64,000 bases of DNA from GCA-002733465 sp965230525 (GCA_965230525.1 OZ246008.1:620001-684000), one strand, 5' to 3'; shown: positions 8,748-18,528, counted from the first letter of the stretch. Notes: generated by a model from the letters alone, not told the origin. Translations and numbers: made by a program.

Positions 8748-9626
8748 GTGCAAAATCAGCCGTTAATACCAAGTAATTATTCTGACCATTATGAAACAAA
8801 TGAACAAAAGGCAACCTTTGGTCGGTTCTTGCGGTTTTGGCGCTCTGTTCGACGACTTAGTCAAGAACAACTCGCTGAAAAGCTCGACTGTTCTACTCGC
8901 CATCTAAGCCGACTCGAAACGGCGTGCAGCCAGCCAAGTTTGTGCATTGTCATGGAGCTGTGCCAAGCTTTGGAGTTGGGCCAGCGTGATACCAACCACT
9001 TTCGTATAGCAGCTGGATTTGCCCCGATAAGGAAAGCCGTTAATTTTTATTCAGATAGTTATAGTTGGCTGAGAAAAGCCATGACGGCTAATATGCGTGC
9101 TCTTGAACCTTACCCAACAGTCCTGCTGGATAGCTCAAGTAATATATTGATGGTTAACCGACCTTGGATAGCATTTTTCAGTCAGTTGGTTTCCGATAAC
9201 TTAGTACAGCAGGCTAACAACTACTTTGAGTTTCTATTTGCTAATGATGGCGTTGGTGCTCATTTACAAGATTCTGAAAACGCTTTAGCCGCTGTATTAA
9301 TGTCGTTGACACAACACTATTTATTTACCAACGATGCACAAGATCGGGAGTTAATAAATAACTTAAAGTCTTGTGCCAATATTCCGATCAATTGGAAAGA
9401 AAAAGCCGCCTCCTTCGAACCCATGGCAAGCTATAAACTTAATTTTTTGATTAACGACAACGTCCTCAGTTTTTATAGCGTCATGTCGTCTGTGGGTGCC
9501 AATGGTCCAGCCGAGTACCAATCCGATCCTAATATTTCAATCCATACCTTTTATCCTGCAGACGATAGCTTAGATTTGGACTATCTGTGTCATCAAGATC
9601 TCGGCCACCCAAAGCTCTATTATTAA
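8748..9626 (+). CDS. XRE-family regulator with MmyB-like ligand-binding domain
   Basis: A 292-residue protein starting at GTG. A Cro/C1-type HTH occupies about residues 25-80 (FLRFWRSVRRLSQEQLAEKL followed by CSTRHLSRLE). The remainder (about 95-285) resembles the MmyB-type PAS-like ligand-binding domain found in many XRE regulators beside oxidoreductases, some of which bind fatty acids. It sits 17 bp upstream of the sugar symporter gene on the same strand, so the two are probably co-transcribed and it may control uptake. The gap before it (8556-8747) holds only the weak operator copy. The HTH is certain, the ligand domain likely. Confidence 0.87.
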   Translation: MQNQPLIPSNYSDHYETNEQKATFGRFLRFWRSVRRLSQEQLAEKLDCSTRHLSRLETACSQPSLCIVMELCQALELGQRDTNHFRIAAGFAPIRKAVNFYSDSYSWLRKAMTANMRALEPYPTVLLDSSSNILMVNRPWIAFFSQLVSDNLVQQANNYFEFLFANDGVGAHLQDSENALAAVLMSLTQHYLFTNDAQDRELINNLKSCANIPINWKEKAASFEPMASYKLNFLINDNVLSFYSVMSSVGANGPAEYQSDPNISIHTFYPADDSLDLDYLCHQDLGHPKLYY

Positions 9627-9643
9627 TTGACCAAGAAACCTAA

Positions 9644-11026
9644 ATGCAAATATCAAATAATAACCAGTCAGTGTCCGTCTCTAAGCCGCTAAATGCAAGA
9701 ACTCAATCGATTACTTTTGCCACCCTATTTTTGTATGGACTACCGCAATTAGCGATAGCTTATATCGTACTCGGAATCGTAAACTTTACGCCTGCTTTTT
9801 ATACCACGGAGATGAACATCTCGTTGTTGTCCATTAGCGGGCTAATGCTAGCATCTCGGTTATTAGATGTGTTTACTGATCCGCTAATTGGCATCGCAAG
9901 TGATCAAACTCGCTCTCGCTGGGGACGGCGCAAACCTTGGATTGTGGCTGGCATCCCGGTTTTACTCTTAGGTGTATGGTTACTCTTTTTACCGAGACAA
10001 AATGCCGATGAGGTTTATTTTTTCATCGCCATTTCGACTCTCTTTCTTGGCTTAACATTTATTCAATTGCCATACATAGCTTGGGGTTCTGAGCTATCGC
10101 CAGACTACGATGTACGAACAAAAATTACTGGCGTTCGAGAAAAGTTAGGCGCCATCGGTAGCATATTGGGCCTACTAACCGCCACTATTTTAAGTTTAGT
10201 CTTTTCTGACAGTTCGCTAAGATCTTTACTCGCAACCATGACAGTTGTTATTTTTATCATTCTTCCACTCACCTTCCTAATTGCACTAACAAAAGTATCA
10301 AAAACCGCAGTCCCTGTTGCTACAGGCGCACCTACTAAATTTTGGACAGGCGTAAAACTTGCTTTTAGGAACCGAATTTTTCGACTATTTAGCTTAGGCA
10401 TTTTTCTGCTTTATTTTGGATTGATGCCTGGTGGAGCGTTGGGATGGTTTTTATTTGATCATATACTCGAACGGCCCGACTTATTTGCACCAACAATTTT
10501 GGGAGAATTTATCGCTAGCTTCATTGGACTGTTGTTTTGGACAAAGTTTGCAGTCAAGACTTCTAAGCACACCGCCACCACCTTCGCACTAGTCTGGATT
10601 GCTTTATTTACAGCGCTTGTTCCAGTGATGATCTCATTGGGCACTTGGTCCACAATTATTACCATTTTGGTTCGTTCGCTGGCATTAGGAGCACTGTTAA
10701 TGCTGCCTTTTTCGATGATCGCCGATGTAATTGATTTAGATCGTGCAGAAACCGGAGAACTTAGAACGGGTATCTATATGGCGTTTGGAGGAATAGTTAT
10801 TAAAATGGCAATTACTATTGGTGTGGCGGCATCCTTAGCATTACCTAGTTTATTTGGTTTTGAACCAAGTCACTATCAAAATACTCAAACCGCTGAGTTT
10901 TCCGTGAGCGCAACCTTTTCTTGGTTGTCAGGAATTACATTTTTAATGGCTGCCGCCATCTTTAGAAACTTTCCTTTGACAAGGGAAAAACTCTATCAGA
11001 CGCAATCCAAAATTAAATCGCTGTGA
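9644..11026 (+). CDS. GPH-family (MelB-type) glycoside:cation symporter
   Basis: Inner-membrane MFS transporter of 460 residues with about twelve hydrophobic segments. The segment LASRLLDVFTDPLIGIASDQ followed by TRSRWGRRKPW is the hallmark of the glycoside-pentoside-hexuronide:cation symporter family (MelB, XylP, GusB). A second landmark is SMIADVIDLDRAETGELRTG in the C-terminal half. It should import an intact di- or small glycoside by Na+ or H+ symport for the cytoplasmic GH1 enzymes nearby. Co-directional with the XRE regulator gene (17 bp gap), convergent with the TetR gene at 11068. Substrate is inferred from context. Confidence 0.92.
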   Translation: MQISNNNQSVSVSKPLNARTQSITFATLFLYGLPQLAIAYIVLGIVNFTPAFYTTEMNISLLSISGLMLASRLLDVFTDPLIGIASDQTRSRWGRRKPWIVAGIPVLLLGVWLLFLPRQNADEVYFFIAISTLFLGLTFIQLPYIAWGSELSPDYDVRTKITGVREKLGAIGSILGLLTATILSLVFSDSSLRSLLATMTVVIFIILPLTFLIALTKVSKTAVPVATGAPTKFWTGVKLAFRNRIFRLFSLGIFLLYFGLMPGGALGWFLFDHILERPDLFAPTILGEFIASFIGLLFWTKFAVKTSKHTATTFALVWIALFTALVPVMISLGTWSTIITILVRSLALGALLMLPFSMIADVIDLDRAETGELRTGIYMAFGGIVIKMAITIGVAASLALPSLFGFEPSHYQNTQTAEFSVSATFSWLSGITFLMAAAIFRNFPLTREKLYQTQSKIKSL

Positions 11027-11067
11027 ATTGAATAATCCCGAATAAGTAACTTAAACTGGTGGAAAAA

Positions 11068-11709
11068 TTAGTTCTTTGAACCAAGAAAAAGCGCGACCAT
11101 AACATCGCCATGTTGTTGAACAGAGTTTACCCCAAATACATCTTTTCCATATAAAGAACGAATTTCTTCACTTGCCAATAGCGGCAAATGGACAGCGCCA
11201 ATAAATGCATAATGCACCAAGATAGGATCCAGTCCTGCGAAATAGCCATGCTTCTGCATCGCCTTTATGTTGGCCTGAAATTCAGCATGCGCTTCTCGAA
11301 TTACATGGTGGACAGCCCATGATAATCTCGGGTTTGGAGCATTAGTTTCTCGTATAATCATACGTGAGTAACCGGGTTTTCTTGCCGAATGCTCAACATA
11401 GGCTTTGATCCACTGCTCAACCCGATCACGAGAAAGCGACTCACCTTCACTCACTGGCGACTCAGGTAACCCTTCGATCAGTTCGTCATGGGCAAATTTG
11501 AGTGCGGCCTGCCAAAGCCCTTGTTTGTCATCAAAATAAAACTTAATTAATCCTTGGCTAACGTTAGCGCGCATAGCAATACTTCGCCAAGTCGCTCCGT
11601 CAAATCCACGGTCGCAAAATTCATCTACTGCTGCCTGTAAAACACGCCGTTGGCGAACATTGACCTTTGTGGGCAATTGCTCATTTGGGACGTCCGTAGT
11701 TGCTACCAA
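11068..11709 (-). CDS. TetR-family transcriptional regulator
   Basis: A 213-residue regulator with an N-terminal HTH at about residues 18-65 (RRVLQAAVDEFCDRGFDGAT, then RSIAMRANVSQGLIKFYFDDKQGL). The C-terminal region resembles TetR proteins of the RutR/CerR-like type. The start is TTG at 11709, decided by a near-perfect AAGGAG 5-6 bases upstream and the lack of a usable ATG. It lies downstream of the TBDR gene on the same strand, but a terminator separates the two, so it may be transcribed by read-through or from its own weak promoter. Probable regulator of the adjacent TBDR; the operator was not identified. Confidence 0.9.
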   Translation of the reverse strand: MVATTDVPNEQLPTKVNVRQRRVLQAAVDEFCDRGFDGATWRSIAMRANVSQGLIKFYFDDKQGLWQAALKFAHDELIEGLPESPVSEGESLSRDRVEQWIKAYVEHSARKPGYSRMIIRETNAPNPRLSWAVHHVIREAHAEFQANIKAMQKHGYFAGLDPILVHYAFIGAVHLPLLASEEIRSLYGKDVFGVNSVQQHGDVMVALFLGSKN

Positions 11710-11727
11710 AACGACTCCTTATAAAAA

Positions 11728-11768
11728 TAAAAAAGCCAGTAAGTTAAGTGATACTTAGCTTACTGGCT
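11728..11768 (-). terminator. Rho-independent terminator after the TBDR gene
   Basis: Inverted repeat with 10-bp perfect outer arms AGCCAGTAAG (11734-11743) and CTTACTGGCT (11759-11768), partly extended by inner pairing. On the minus strand it is followed by a T-rich tract (11733 downwards). It lies 63 bp beyond the TBDR stop and just before the ribosome binding site of the TetR gene. Confidence 0.8.
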
Positions 11769-11831
11769 ATTTAGGTATGAGATCAAGAACTGAAAAAGAA
11801 ATCTGTTCCGACCGAACATCAAGTTCAATAA

Positions 11832-14567
11832 TTAAAAATTGTATCCAAAAGTCACTCCAACTAGCCGTGGATCAATGATAAAGGTGTTTGTAAAGAGCCC
11901 TGCTGAGGCGTCCGCTACATACATTCCAACCACATGATCTTTGTCACCTCCATTCTTGACATAAGCTCTTGCATACCAAGTATCCTCATGAGAGTGCAAT
12001 GTGACTTGGGCGTTCCACACACCCCAAGAGTCAATTTTGTCAATCGGGTCTCGGTTGTAGATACGTCCATACATTTCATCTTGCCAGTAATAATCTACTC
12101 TAAAAATTAAGTCGGTACTTGCCAGCTCCTGTGTATACTGCGCGCCGATATTGGCTGTTAATTCGGGCGAGTTAGGCAAGGCATTACCAGAAAGATCAAC
12201 CTCTACGCCGGTCGCCAGTGTGTAAGGAGTAGGCAACGGGCTACCATCTAATAATGTCGGATTAACACAGCTGTTAAATTGACTCATTACGGGAGCGCTC
12301 GCACCATTATGAACGACAATACAATTAGAAGCTGACTCCAAATCTTTAATCAAGGTGACATCGTCACGTCCTTGGGTAGGATCTCTAGGATCAACCGAAG
12401 AAAAGTTTTTTACTTCAGTCTTAAGATAGGCGATGTTCGCATCGAAACGCCAATTATCATTGGGCACATAAACCAACTCAGTTTCCAATCCATAAATTTC
12501 CGCATCGGTGTTTTCGTTGAACGACGTTTGATCGATAATTTTTGAGACCTGTAAGTCACTGTAGTCGTAATAAAATGCCGTCAAGTTGAGTTGCAGGGTT
12601 TCCTCCCACATTAAGTTCTTAGTACCAACTTCAAACGAATCGACATACTCCGGCGAAAAGTAGGGATTGTAACTTAACGTTTGATCAGCGCTCACAGCAG
12701 GATTAAACCCGCCTCCTTTATAGCCGCGAGAAATCGATCCGTAAACCAATGTATCATCGGTAAAACTCACTTGTGGCGACCAATCAATAACAACCCGCCC
12801 AGTCCATTCTGACCATGAAGCAGAATCTTTTCGGCTCGGATTTGAATCTGACCAATCAATGTCACTGCCAAAAGGAAGCAGTACAGGCACCCCATCTGGT
12901 GTTCTTACCAACAAATTACCGATATCATCTATCGACTTTTCATCCTGGGTAAATCTCGCCCCAAGTGTTAATTTGAGATCATCTTGCAATTCAAAATAAG
13001 CCTCACCAAATAGTGCACTTGATTCAAGGTGATATTCATTGGTTTGATTTCTAAAATTAGGACTTACCCAACCCAATCCGTCGGCACCGATTGCAGCGGG
13101 AAAGACTAACGAGAAATAATCTAAGCCGGTTGCTGAAACCCAGTAATCATCTTCTAATGTCGCTTCCAAATAAAACGCACCCAATAAAAAGTTAAAGCGA
13201 CCTTCATAGTTCGATGCAACGTAAGTTTCAAAAGAAAACTCTTCAACATCGTTATTGGATTGATCGATAGCATCTAACGTCTGACCATAATAGGCAATAT
13301 TGCCACCCACGACGCCAGTGCTGTTGCCCACCCTCGCAGAGTTAGGAAATAAACCATCGCTAAAATAGGCCGCATAAGTGTTAGGTGCAATTATTGGCAA
13401 TAGACTTGACGGTTGATACAGGTCAGCGTTGGCGTTCATATTAAAGTCTTGTTGCGAAATCAGAGATGTTTCGTGGTAGCTACCTTTAATTGACCAAGTA
13501 AATTCTTCAAATTCATGGTCGATGGTCAACATCACTAGCGTTTCGTCCATCATATAAACTGGGTCGAAATCCGCAGCCACTTTTCGCATATTAGTAGGGT
13601 TTGCTACAACCCCACCATTAGAAACTGCAAGCTCAGGAGCCAATGGTCCAAGCAAAGCAGGCAACGTCCCAGTTATTTGCGCAAGCGGATTAACATTGCC
13701 AAAATCTAGCCGGTCGGGCAAACAGCCTAATAGACCTGATGGGTCAGTATTACAAAGTTGCTTTTGACTTCGTGTTCGACTGCTATCTTCTTCCATTAAA
13801 GATGCAATCAAATTTATATCTGTATTATCGGAAGGCTGCCAATTAAAAGAAACTCGAGCAGACCACTGATCTCGACCATCAATGTCATTACCAGTAAAAA
13901 GGTTTTCCGAATAACCATCCCGTTCCAAAAAAATACCCGCAATTCGCATTGCGAACGTATCACTAAGAGGAACATTTACCGCGCCTTTTAATTTACGATG
14001 ATTGTAATTTCCTAGCTCTGTTTCAAGGTGACCTTCAAACGCTTCATTGTTGGCACGTTTCGTTCTCATATTGACTGAGCCACCGGTAGAATTACGCCCA
14101 AATAGTGTTCCTTGAGGGCCTCGGAGAATTTCTAGCGATTCGATGTCGTAGTATTCGGTTTGAAACAGTCGCGGTTGCTGTAGCGGGATTCCATTAATGT
14201 GCACACCAACCCCAGTATCGGAAGCGGCGGCGATCACATCAGCTCCAACACCACGAATTTTAAAATTACTAGCAATAAAATTATCTTTTGAGTAGGAAAC
14301 GTTAGGCGCGCTAAAACGCACATCAGCTACGCTTGCAATTTGCTTTGCATCGAGCATTTCTTCATTAAACGCAGTAACTGCGATAGGGACATCTTGAATA
14401 CTTTCTGACTTTTTCTGCGCTGTTACGGTAACAACATTAATGGATTCATTATCTTGCGAGTCTGTTTTTTCTTCTTGCGCAAATGTGGTTGTCGCTCCCA
14501 GATAAGAAACGCCAAGCATGGCAATCACAAGTGGCTTTAGCTTTTTATTAGTTATGTAGTTCATCAT
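11832..14567 (-). CDS. TonB-dependent outer-membrane receptor
   Basis: Outer-membrane active transporter of 911 residues. A signal peptide (about residues 1-30, ending TTFAQ) is followed by the TonB-box-like segment NVVTVTAQKKSESIQDVP, the plug domain with RGPQGTLFGRNSTGGSVN, and a long beta-barrel ending in aromatic GVTFGYNF. This is the large TBDR type common in marine Proteobacteria, often for glycosides, sterols or other bulky substrates. It is flanked by a TetR gene and, divergently, by a GH1-like gene, so it probably imports the glycoside handled by this island. A terminator follows. Substrate inferred from context only. Confidence 0.95.
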   Translation of the reverse strand: MMNYITNKKLKPLVIAMLGVSYLGATTTFAQEEKTDSQDNESINVVTVTAQKKSESIQDVPIAVTAFNEEMLDAKQIASVADVRFSAPNVSYSKDNFIASNFKIRGVGADVIAAASDTGVGVHINGIPLQQPRLFQTEYYDIESLEILRGPQGTLFGRNSTGGSVNMRTKRANNEAFEGHLETELGNYNHRKLKGAVNVPLSDTFAMRIAGIFLERDGYSENLFTGNDIDGRDQWSARVSFNWQPSDNTDINLIASLMEEDSSRTRSQKQLCNTDPSGLLGCLPDRLDFGNVNPLAQITGTLPALLGPLAPELAVSNGGVVANPTNMRKVAADFDPVYMMDETLVMLTIDHEFEEFTWSIKGSYHETSLISQQDFNMNANADLYQPSSLLPIIAPNTYAAYFSDGLFPNSARVGNSTGVVGGNIAYYGQTLDAIDQSNNDVEEFSFETYVASNYEGRFNFLLGAFYLEATLEDDYWVSATGLDYFSLVFPAAIGADGLGWVSPNFRNQTNEYHLESSALFGEAYFELQDDLKLTLGARFTQDEKSIDDIGNLLVRTPDGVPVLLPFGSDIDWSDSNPSRKDSASWSEWTGRVVIDWSPQVSFTDDTLVYGSISRGYKGGGFNPAVSADQTLSYNPYFSPEYVDSFEVGTKNLMWEETLQLNLTAFYYDYSDLQVSKIIDQTSFNENTDAEIYGLETELVYVPNDNWRFDANIAYLKTEVKNFSSVDPRDPTQGRDDVTLIKDLESASNCIVVHNGASAPVMSQFNSCVNPTLLDGSPLPTPYTLATGVEVDLSGNALPNSPELTANIGAQYTQELASTDLIFRVDYYWQDEMYGRIYNRDPIDKIDSWGVWNAQVTLHSHEDTWYARAYVKNGGDKDHVVGMYVADASAGLFTNTFIIDPRLVGVTFGYNF

Positions 14568-14791
14568 TTTTTCCAGGCAGTAAGATTATTCTTTCATTCA
14601 TTACTGAACGACCCAAAGCGAAGGAAGACTAGAGAAACCAACTTCTTCGACTCAGTCAACCGGCAGTTATTTAACATACGCTACCTCTTGAGTTGCTAAC
14701 ACGACAGCATATGTCTAGCTTAATTTGCCAGCCAACACGGCTTACATCTTCGAAAATACTTCCAATTGGCTAACCGGAATAACAACTTAGA

Positions 14792-14809
14792 ATTGAGTGT
14801 TTGCTATAT
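14792..14809. repeat. Direct repeat copy 1, ATTGAGYGTTTGCTATAT
   Basis: First of two 18-bp direct repeats that differ at one base (T versus C at the seventh position). The copies start 64 bp apart. Direct repeats in a promoter region suggest binding of a regulator as tandem units, or a core-promoter duplication. Confidence 0.55.
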
Positions 14810-14855
14810 CAATATCATATTAATACCCTAAATGCCATACCTTTAAACTTGTTTT

Positions 14856-14873
14856 ATTGAGCGTTTGCTATAT
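14856..14873. repeat. Direct repeat copy 2, ATTGAGYGTTTGCTATAT
   Basis: Second copy of the 18-bp direct repeat, about 105 bp before the GH1-like ATG at 14977. Confidence 0.55.
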
Positions 14874-14976
14874 TATTGAGTTTAAAATTTGTCTCCTGCA
14901 TAGTTTTTCTTAAGTCGCCATGGCTCAATTCGGCAACATAAGACATTAATTATCTAATTGATATATAAGGAATAAA

Positions 14977-16155
14977 ATGAATACTCTTACAAATTTTATC
15001 TGGTCTGTTGGTGAAGAAGCATCGGATCCTTGGGTCATTAAAGATCAACAACCATTCCGCATAAATCAGTTAGAATTGAGCAATCACTTAAACAATCAAG
15101 ACGCCGATCTTAAATCGGTTGCTGAGTTAGGAATTCAATATTTTCGCTACGGAATGCCGTGGAAAGATATTGAAAAACAACCAAAAAACTATGATTGGGT
15201 ACTTTGGGATCGCGCGTTCGAAGCTTGCCACAGCAATAAACTAACGCCCATTGTTGATTTATTACACTTCGGATTACCTGACTTTTGTGATGGATTTGCC
15301 GACCCAATATGGATCGAACATTTTATTCAATATACCGAAGCATTTTTAAGTCGTTACCCAGATGTTCGCTACTTTACCCCAATTAATGAACCTTGCTGGA
15401 CTGCCATTACCGCAGGCCACCTCGGAATTTGGAATGATCAAAAGTCCAGTCCCGAAGATTTTGTCGCAATTTTGGCCAATCTAACTCTCGCTAACTTAGA
15501 AGCAATCCATCGAATTCAAAAACACCCAGAAAATTGGTGGATTAGCGCAGAGACTTTCAATATCCAAATCGCCACATCTCCAGAAATGCAAGCTCAAGCC
15601 GATCAATTCAAAGCCTTAGGTTGGTTAGTTTGGGATTGGCACTTCGGTATCACTCCTCCGGACTGTATCGCAGAAATTGTGGCAACAGTGTGCCCTGAAA
15701 CACTCGCTCGTATCAGCGCATTAAAGGTAAATGAAAGGGTTCTCGCGGGTCACGACTTTTATCCATCGGGTATCCAATTTCATGGCGAGCCCCCCTCCCC
15801 TCCAAGTATAGACGAGCTATTTAAGCTCTATAAACGTGAAGCAACCGAGTGGTATGAGCGCTATCAACAGCCATTTTGGATTTCCGAGACCTCCAATTTC
15901 ACCTTACCTGTTGAACAGCAAACCCTATGGTTAGAATCGTTTATGCAAAGCATTGATGAACTTCGTAAAGAGGGGGTTCCGGTCAATGGGTTTTGCTGGT
16001 ATAGCCGACAAGATCAATACGATTGGGAGACCCTATTAGTTAACCCCACCGGCCGAGTGACCCAATGTGGCTTGTTTGATTCTGAAAGGCGCGCTCGACC
16101 CATCGTCGATCGATTTAAGCATTATGTAAACCAGTGTAATCGAAAGGCGCTTTAA
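14977..16155 (+). CDS. Divergent GH1-like (clan GH-A) glycosidase
   Basis: 392 residues, shorter than ordinary GH1 (about 450). Clan GH-A features: acid/base E138 in FTPINEPCW and nucleophile candidate E304 in FWISETSN. The early strand IQYFRYGMPWKDIE and the DLLHFGLPDF segment match GH1-like proteins annotated as family-1 glycosylhydrolases fused or linked to sugar-nucleotide enzymes. The nucleophile context is SET, not the canonical TEN, so it belongs to a divergent branch. No signal peptide, so cytoplasmic. It is followed 22 bp later by the reductase gene. It may trim a second sugar of the same glycoside. The fold is confident, the activity uncertain. Confidence 0.8.
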   Translation: MNTLTNFIWSVGEEASDPWVIKDQQPFRINQLELSNHLNNQDADLKSVAELGIQYFRYGMPWKDIEKQPKNYDWVLWDRAFEACHSNKLTPIVDLLHFGLPDFCDGFADPIWIEHFIQYTEAFLSRYPDVRYFTPINEPCWTAITAGHLGIWNDQKSSPEDFVAILANLTLANLEAIHRIQKHPENWWISAETFNIQIATSPEMQAQADQFKALGWLVWDWHFGITPPDCIAEIVATVCPETLARISALKVNERVLAGHDFYPSGIQFHGEPPSPPSIDELFKLYKREATEWYERYQQPFWISETSNFTLPVEQQTLWLESFMQSIDELRKEGVPVNGFCWYSRQDQYDWETLLVNPTGRVTQCGLFDSERRARPIVDRFKHYVNQCNRKAL

Positions 16156-16177
16156 TTGATTGAGCGAGTAAACGACT

Positions 16178-17274
16178 ATGATAGAAAACCAAACTAAACC
16201 TATTTTGCTGTATGGTGCTACCGGTTATACGGGGCAGTTGACAGCAGAGTTAGCTGCAAGGAAACAGAGTAATTTGGTGATTGCTGGCCGAGATTCAGCA
16301 GCCGTTTCGGAATTAGCAGACTCACTCGGATTACCCTGGGACGCGTTTGAATTGACAGACGTAGATAATATCGCCTCTCGCATCAAGAAATTCAGTGTGA
16401 TTCTCCATCTCGCTGGCCCTTATCGCGACACCGCGCCGCTAATGAGGAAAGCTAGCCTTAAAGCTGGCGTTGATTACGTTGATATTACTGGAGAACTAGA
16501 TGTTTATAGCGATCACCTAAGCTATCAAAAAGATGTTACAGCCGCTGGAGTCTGCTTACTAACTGGCGCCGGATTTGATGTGACTCCATCTGATTGCTTA
16601 GCCGCTTACTTAAAACAACAAATGCCCGATGCCAATCAACTAAACTTATTTTTTCTCGGTGGTGCTGGCATGTCACGAGGCACAATGGCGTCAGGACTTA
16701 ACATGATCGGTGGGGGTACGCCAATCAGACGAAATGGGCAAATAATTAAGAAAATGCAACCACCATCTGCCAAGCTCACGCTGGCGGGAAAATCACAAAC
16801 TTTTGTTGCATCCGCCTGGGGGGACTTGGTCACCGCAGGATTTTCTACTGGAATCGATAATATCACGGTTTACTTTGATCTAAGGACTTCGCTCATTGGT
16901 ACTGGCTGGCTGGCACCGGTAAAAATTGGCTACTGGGAACTCGCCCGATTAAAGCCCTTTTACGCTGGATAATTCAGCGTAGCCCAAGTGGCCCAAATCA
17001 ACTAGCGCGAGAATCCGCAAAACAGCAAATTATAGGCATAGTGACTAACTCAAAAGGGCAACAATTCTCAGCAAAGCTCACCACTTGCGAAGCTTATACG
17101 CTGACAACATATACGGCCCTGCAAGCCGCAGAAGCTCTACAACACAAAAAAACCTTAAAGCGAGCAGTGGGCGTACATACACCATCGACCTTACTGGGTG
17201 CTGACTTCATTTTACAATTTGAAGGGGTTTCGCGAACAGCTAACCCCGAGATTGAGCTAGCGTCCTTGAATTAA
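16178..17274 (+). pseudogene. Saccharopine-dehydrogenase-like NADP-binding reductase, frameshifted
   Basis: N-terminal Rossmann domain with YGATGYTG at residues 12-19, then AGRD, LAGPY and GAGFDVTPSDC, as in the saccharopine dehydrogenase / trans-acting enoyl reductase family. The frame stops at 16972 after 264 residues. The next frame from about 16924 continues N-W-L-L-G-T-R-P-I-K-A-L-L-R and ends at 17274 with the expected family C-terminus (GIVTNSKGQ, ADFILQFEGV). One missing A in the A-run 16921-16925 explains the break; the joined protein would be about 365 residues. As in the cupin gene, this is a one-base homopolymer deletion, either true inactivation or a sequence error. It follows the GH1-like gene on the same strand. 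Confidence 0.78.
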
Positions 17275-17343
17275 CTCACGTTAACTTGCTGCAGCGCCTC
17301 GCAGAAAAGTCCCCTTTGTTGGACCCAATCAGAGTGGGTAAAT

Positions 17344-18528
17344 TTAAGCGATTTCGAATAAGGCCGCCGCTCCCATTCCACCCCCCACACACATACTGAC
17401 AACAACATACTTTGCCCCACGTCGCTTACCTTCTATCAATGCATGTCCGGCGGATCGCGCCCCCGTCATACCGTACGGATGACCGATAGAAATCGCGCCA
17501 CCATTAACATTAAAAAGTTCTGGGTCAATGCCCAAATGATCGCGACAATACAAACATTGAACAGCAAAGGCTTCGTTTAACTCCCAAAGACCAATATCGT
17601 TAATGGCCAACCCATGTTGCTTGAGTAATTTTGGAATCGCATAAATGGGCGCAATGCCCATCTCTTCTGGCTGATTGCCGACGACAGTCATTCCTCGATA
17701 AAACCCTAATGGTTGAATACCCTGCTGACTAGCAAGCTTGGCATCCATCACTACGCAAGCTGAAGCACCATCAGATAATTGCGAAGCATTGCCAGCAGTG
17801 ATAGTTCCCCCCTCTATTACGGGCTTTAGGGATATCAAGTCTTCCAGTTGGGTACTCGGTCGATTACCTTCGTCCTTATTAAGAGTGACTTCTTGATAAG
17901 TCGTTTCTTTGGTTTCCTTATTATAGATACTTTTGCTCGTCTTAATTGGCACGATCTCTTGCTCAAACAGCCCAGCCTGCTGAGCATGAGCCGTGCGTTG
18001 TTGCGACTGTAACGAATATTCGTCCATTTGATCTCTAGTGATAGCATATTTTTTTGCGACATACTCAGCCGTTTCGAGCATTGGCATATACGCATGTTGA
18101 TTCTTGACTAAGACGTTTTTGTCGATGGTCTTAACAACCCAATCAACATAGTTCGATTGAACCGCTGAAATATTATCTTGACCACCAGCAACACAAACAG
18201 AAAAACCATCTACTATTATTTGTTTGGCCGCAGTTGCAATTGCCATGAGCCCTGAGGAACATTGTCTATCAATTGTTTGCGCCGATGCTGTCACTGGCAG
18301 ACCAGCAGCAATAGAAGCTAAACGAGCAACATTACTCCCCGCAGTTCCTGCGTTAAGCACGGAGCCAATTACCACATCTTCAACCTGCGCCGGATCAATT
18401 CCCGCTTTAGCCACCGCATGAGAAATTGCATGTGCGGTCATGGTGGGAGACTTTATATTATTCAATCCACCTTTGAATGCTCGGCCGATAGGCGTTCGCG
18501 CTGTAGAAACAATCGCTGCTTCTTTCAT
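17344..18528 (-). CDS. Acetyl-CoA C-acyltransferase (thiolase)
   Basis: Thiolase of 394 residues, cleaving 3-ketoacyl-CoA with CoA to shortened acyl-CoA and acetyl-CoA. The acyl-enzyme Cys is C90 in DRQCSSGL. The His of GHPYGMTGAR and the second Cys of SMCVGGGMG are present, completing the catalytic set. Length and motifs fit degradative thiolases (FadA-like). It is the last gene of a minus-strand operon: alpha/beta hydrolase, SDR, acyl-CoA dehydrogenase, FadB-like, thiolase. The gap to the FadB-like gene is 20 bp. It could act on straight-chain fatty acids or on a specific side chain such as a sterol or terpenoid; the sequence does not decide. Confidence 0.93.
   Translation of the reverse strand: MKEAAIVSTARTPIGRAFKGGLNNIKSPTMTAHAISHAVAKAGIDPAQVEDVVIGSVLNAGTAGSNVARLASIAAGLPVTASAQTIDRQCSSGLMAIATAAKQIIVDGFSVCVAGGQDNISAVQSNYVDWVVKTIDKNVLVKNQHAYMPMLETAEYVAKKYAITRDQMDEYSLQSQQRTAHAQQAGLFEQEIVPIKTSKSIYNKETKETTYQEVTLNKDEGNRPSTQLEDLISLKPVIEGGTITAGNASQLSDGASACVVMDAKLASQQGIQPLGFYRGMTVVGNQPEEMGIAPIYAIPKLLKQHGLAINDIGLWELNEAFAVQCLYCRDHLGIDPELFNVNGGAISIGHPYGMTGARSAGHALIEGKRRGAKYVVVSMCVGGGMGAAALFEIA

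Larger units (their letters stand above)
14568..14976. promoter_or_regulatory. Divergent promoter region between TBDR and GH1-like gene
   Basis: 409-bp gene-free region. Contents: two near-identical 18-bp direct repeats (14792-14809, 14856-14873), a 19-bp AT-rich palindrome (14807-14825, 8 of 9 pairs), and 8-bp inverted arms TTTAAACT/AGTTTAAA (14842-14849 and 14879-14886). These mark it as a regulator-binding zone. No small gene is supported. Confidence 0.5.

Noticed and set aside
17041..17274. Separate 77-residue protein
   Set aside because: Its sequence continues the saccharopine-dehydrogenase-like protein in a shifted frame, so it is the tail of that gene.
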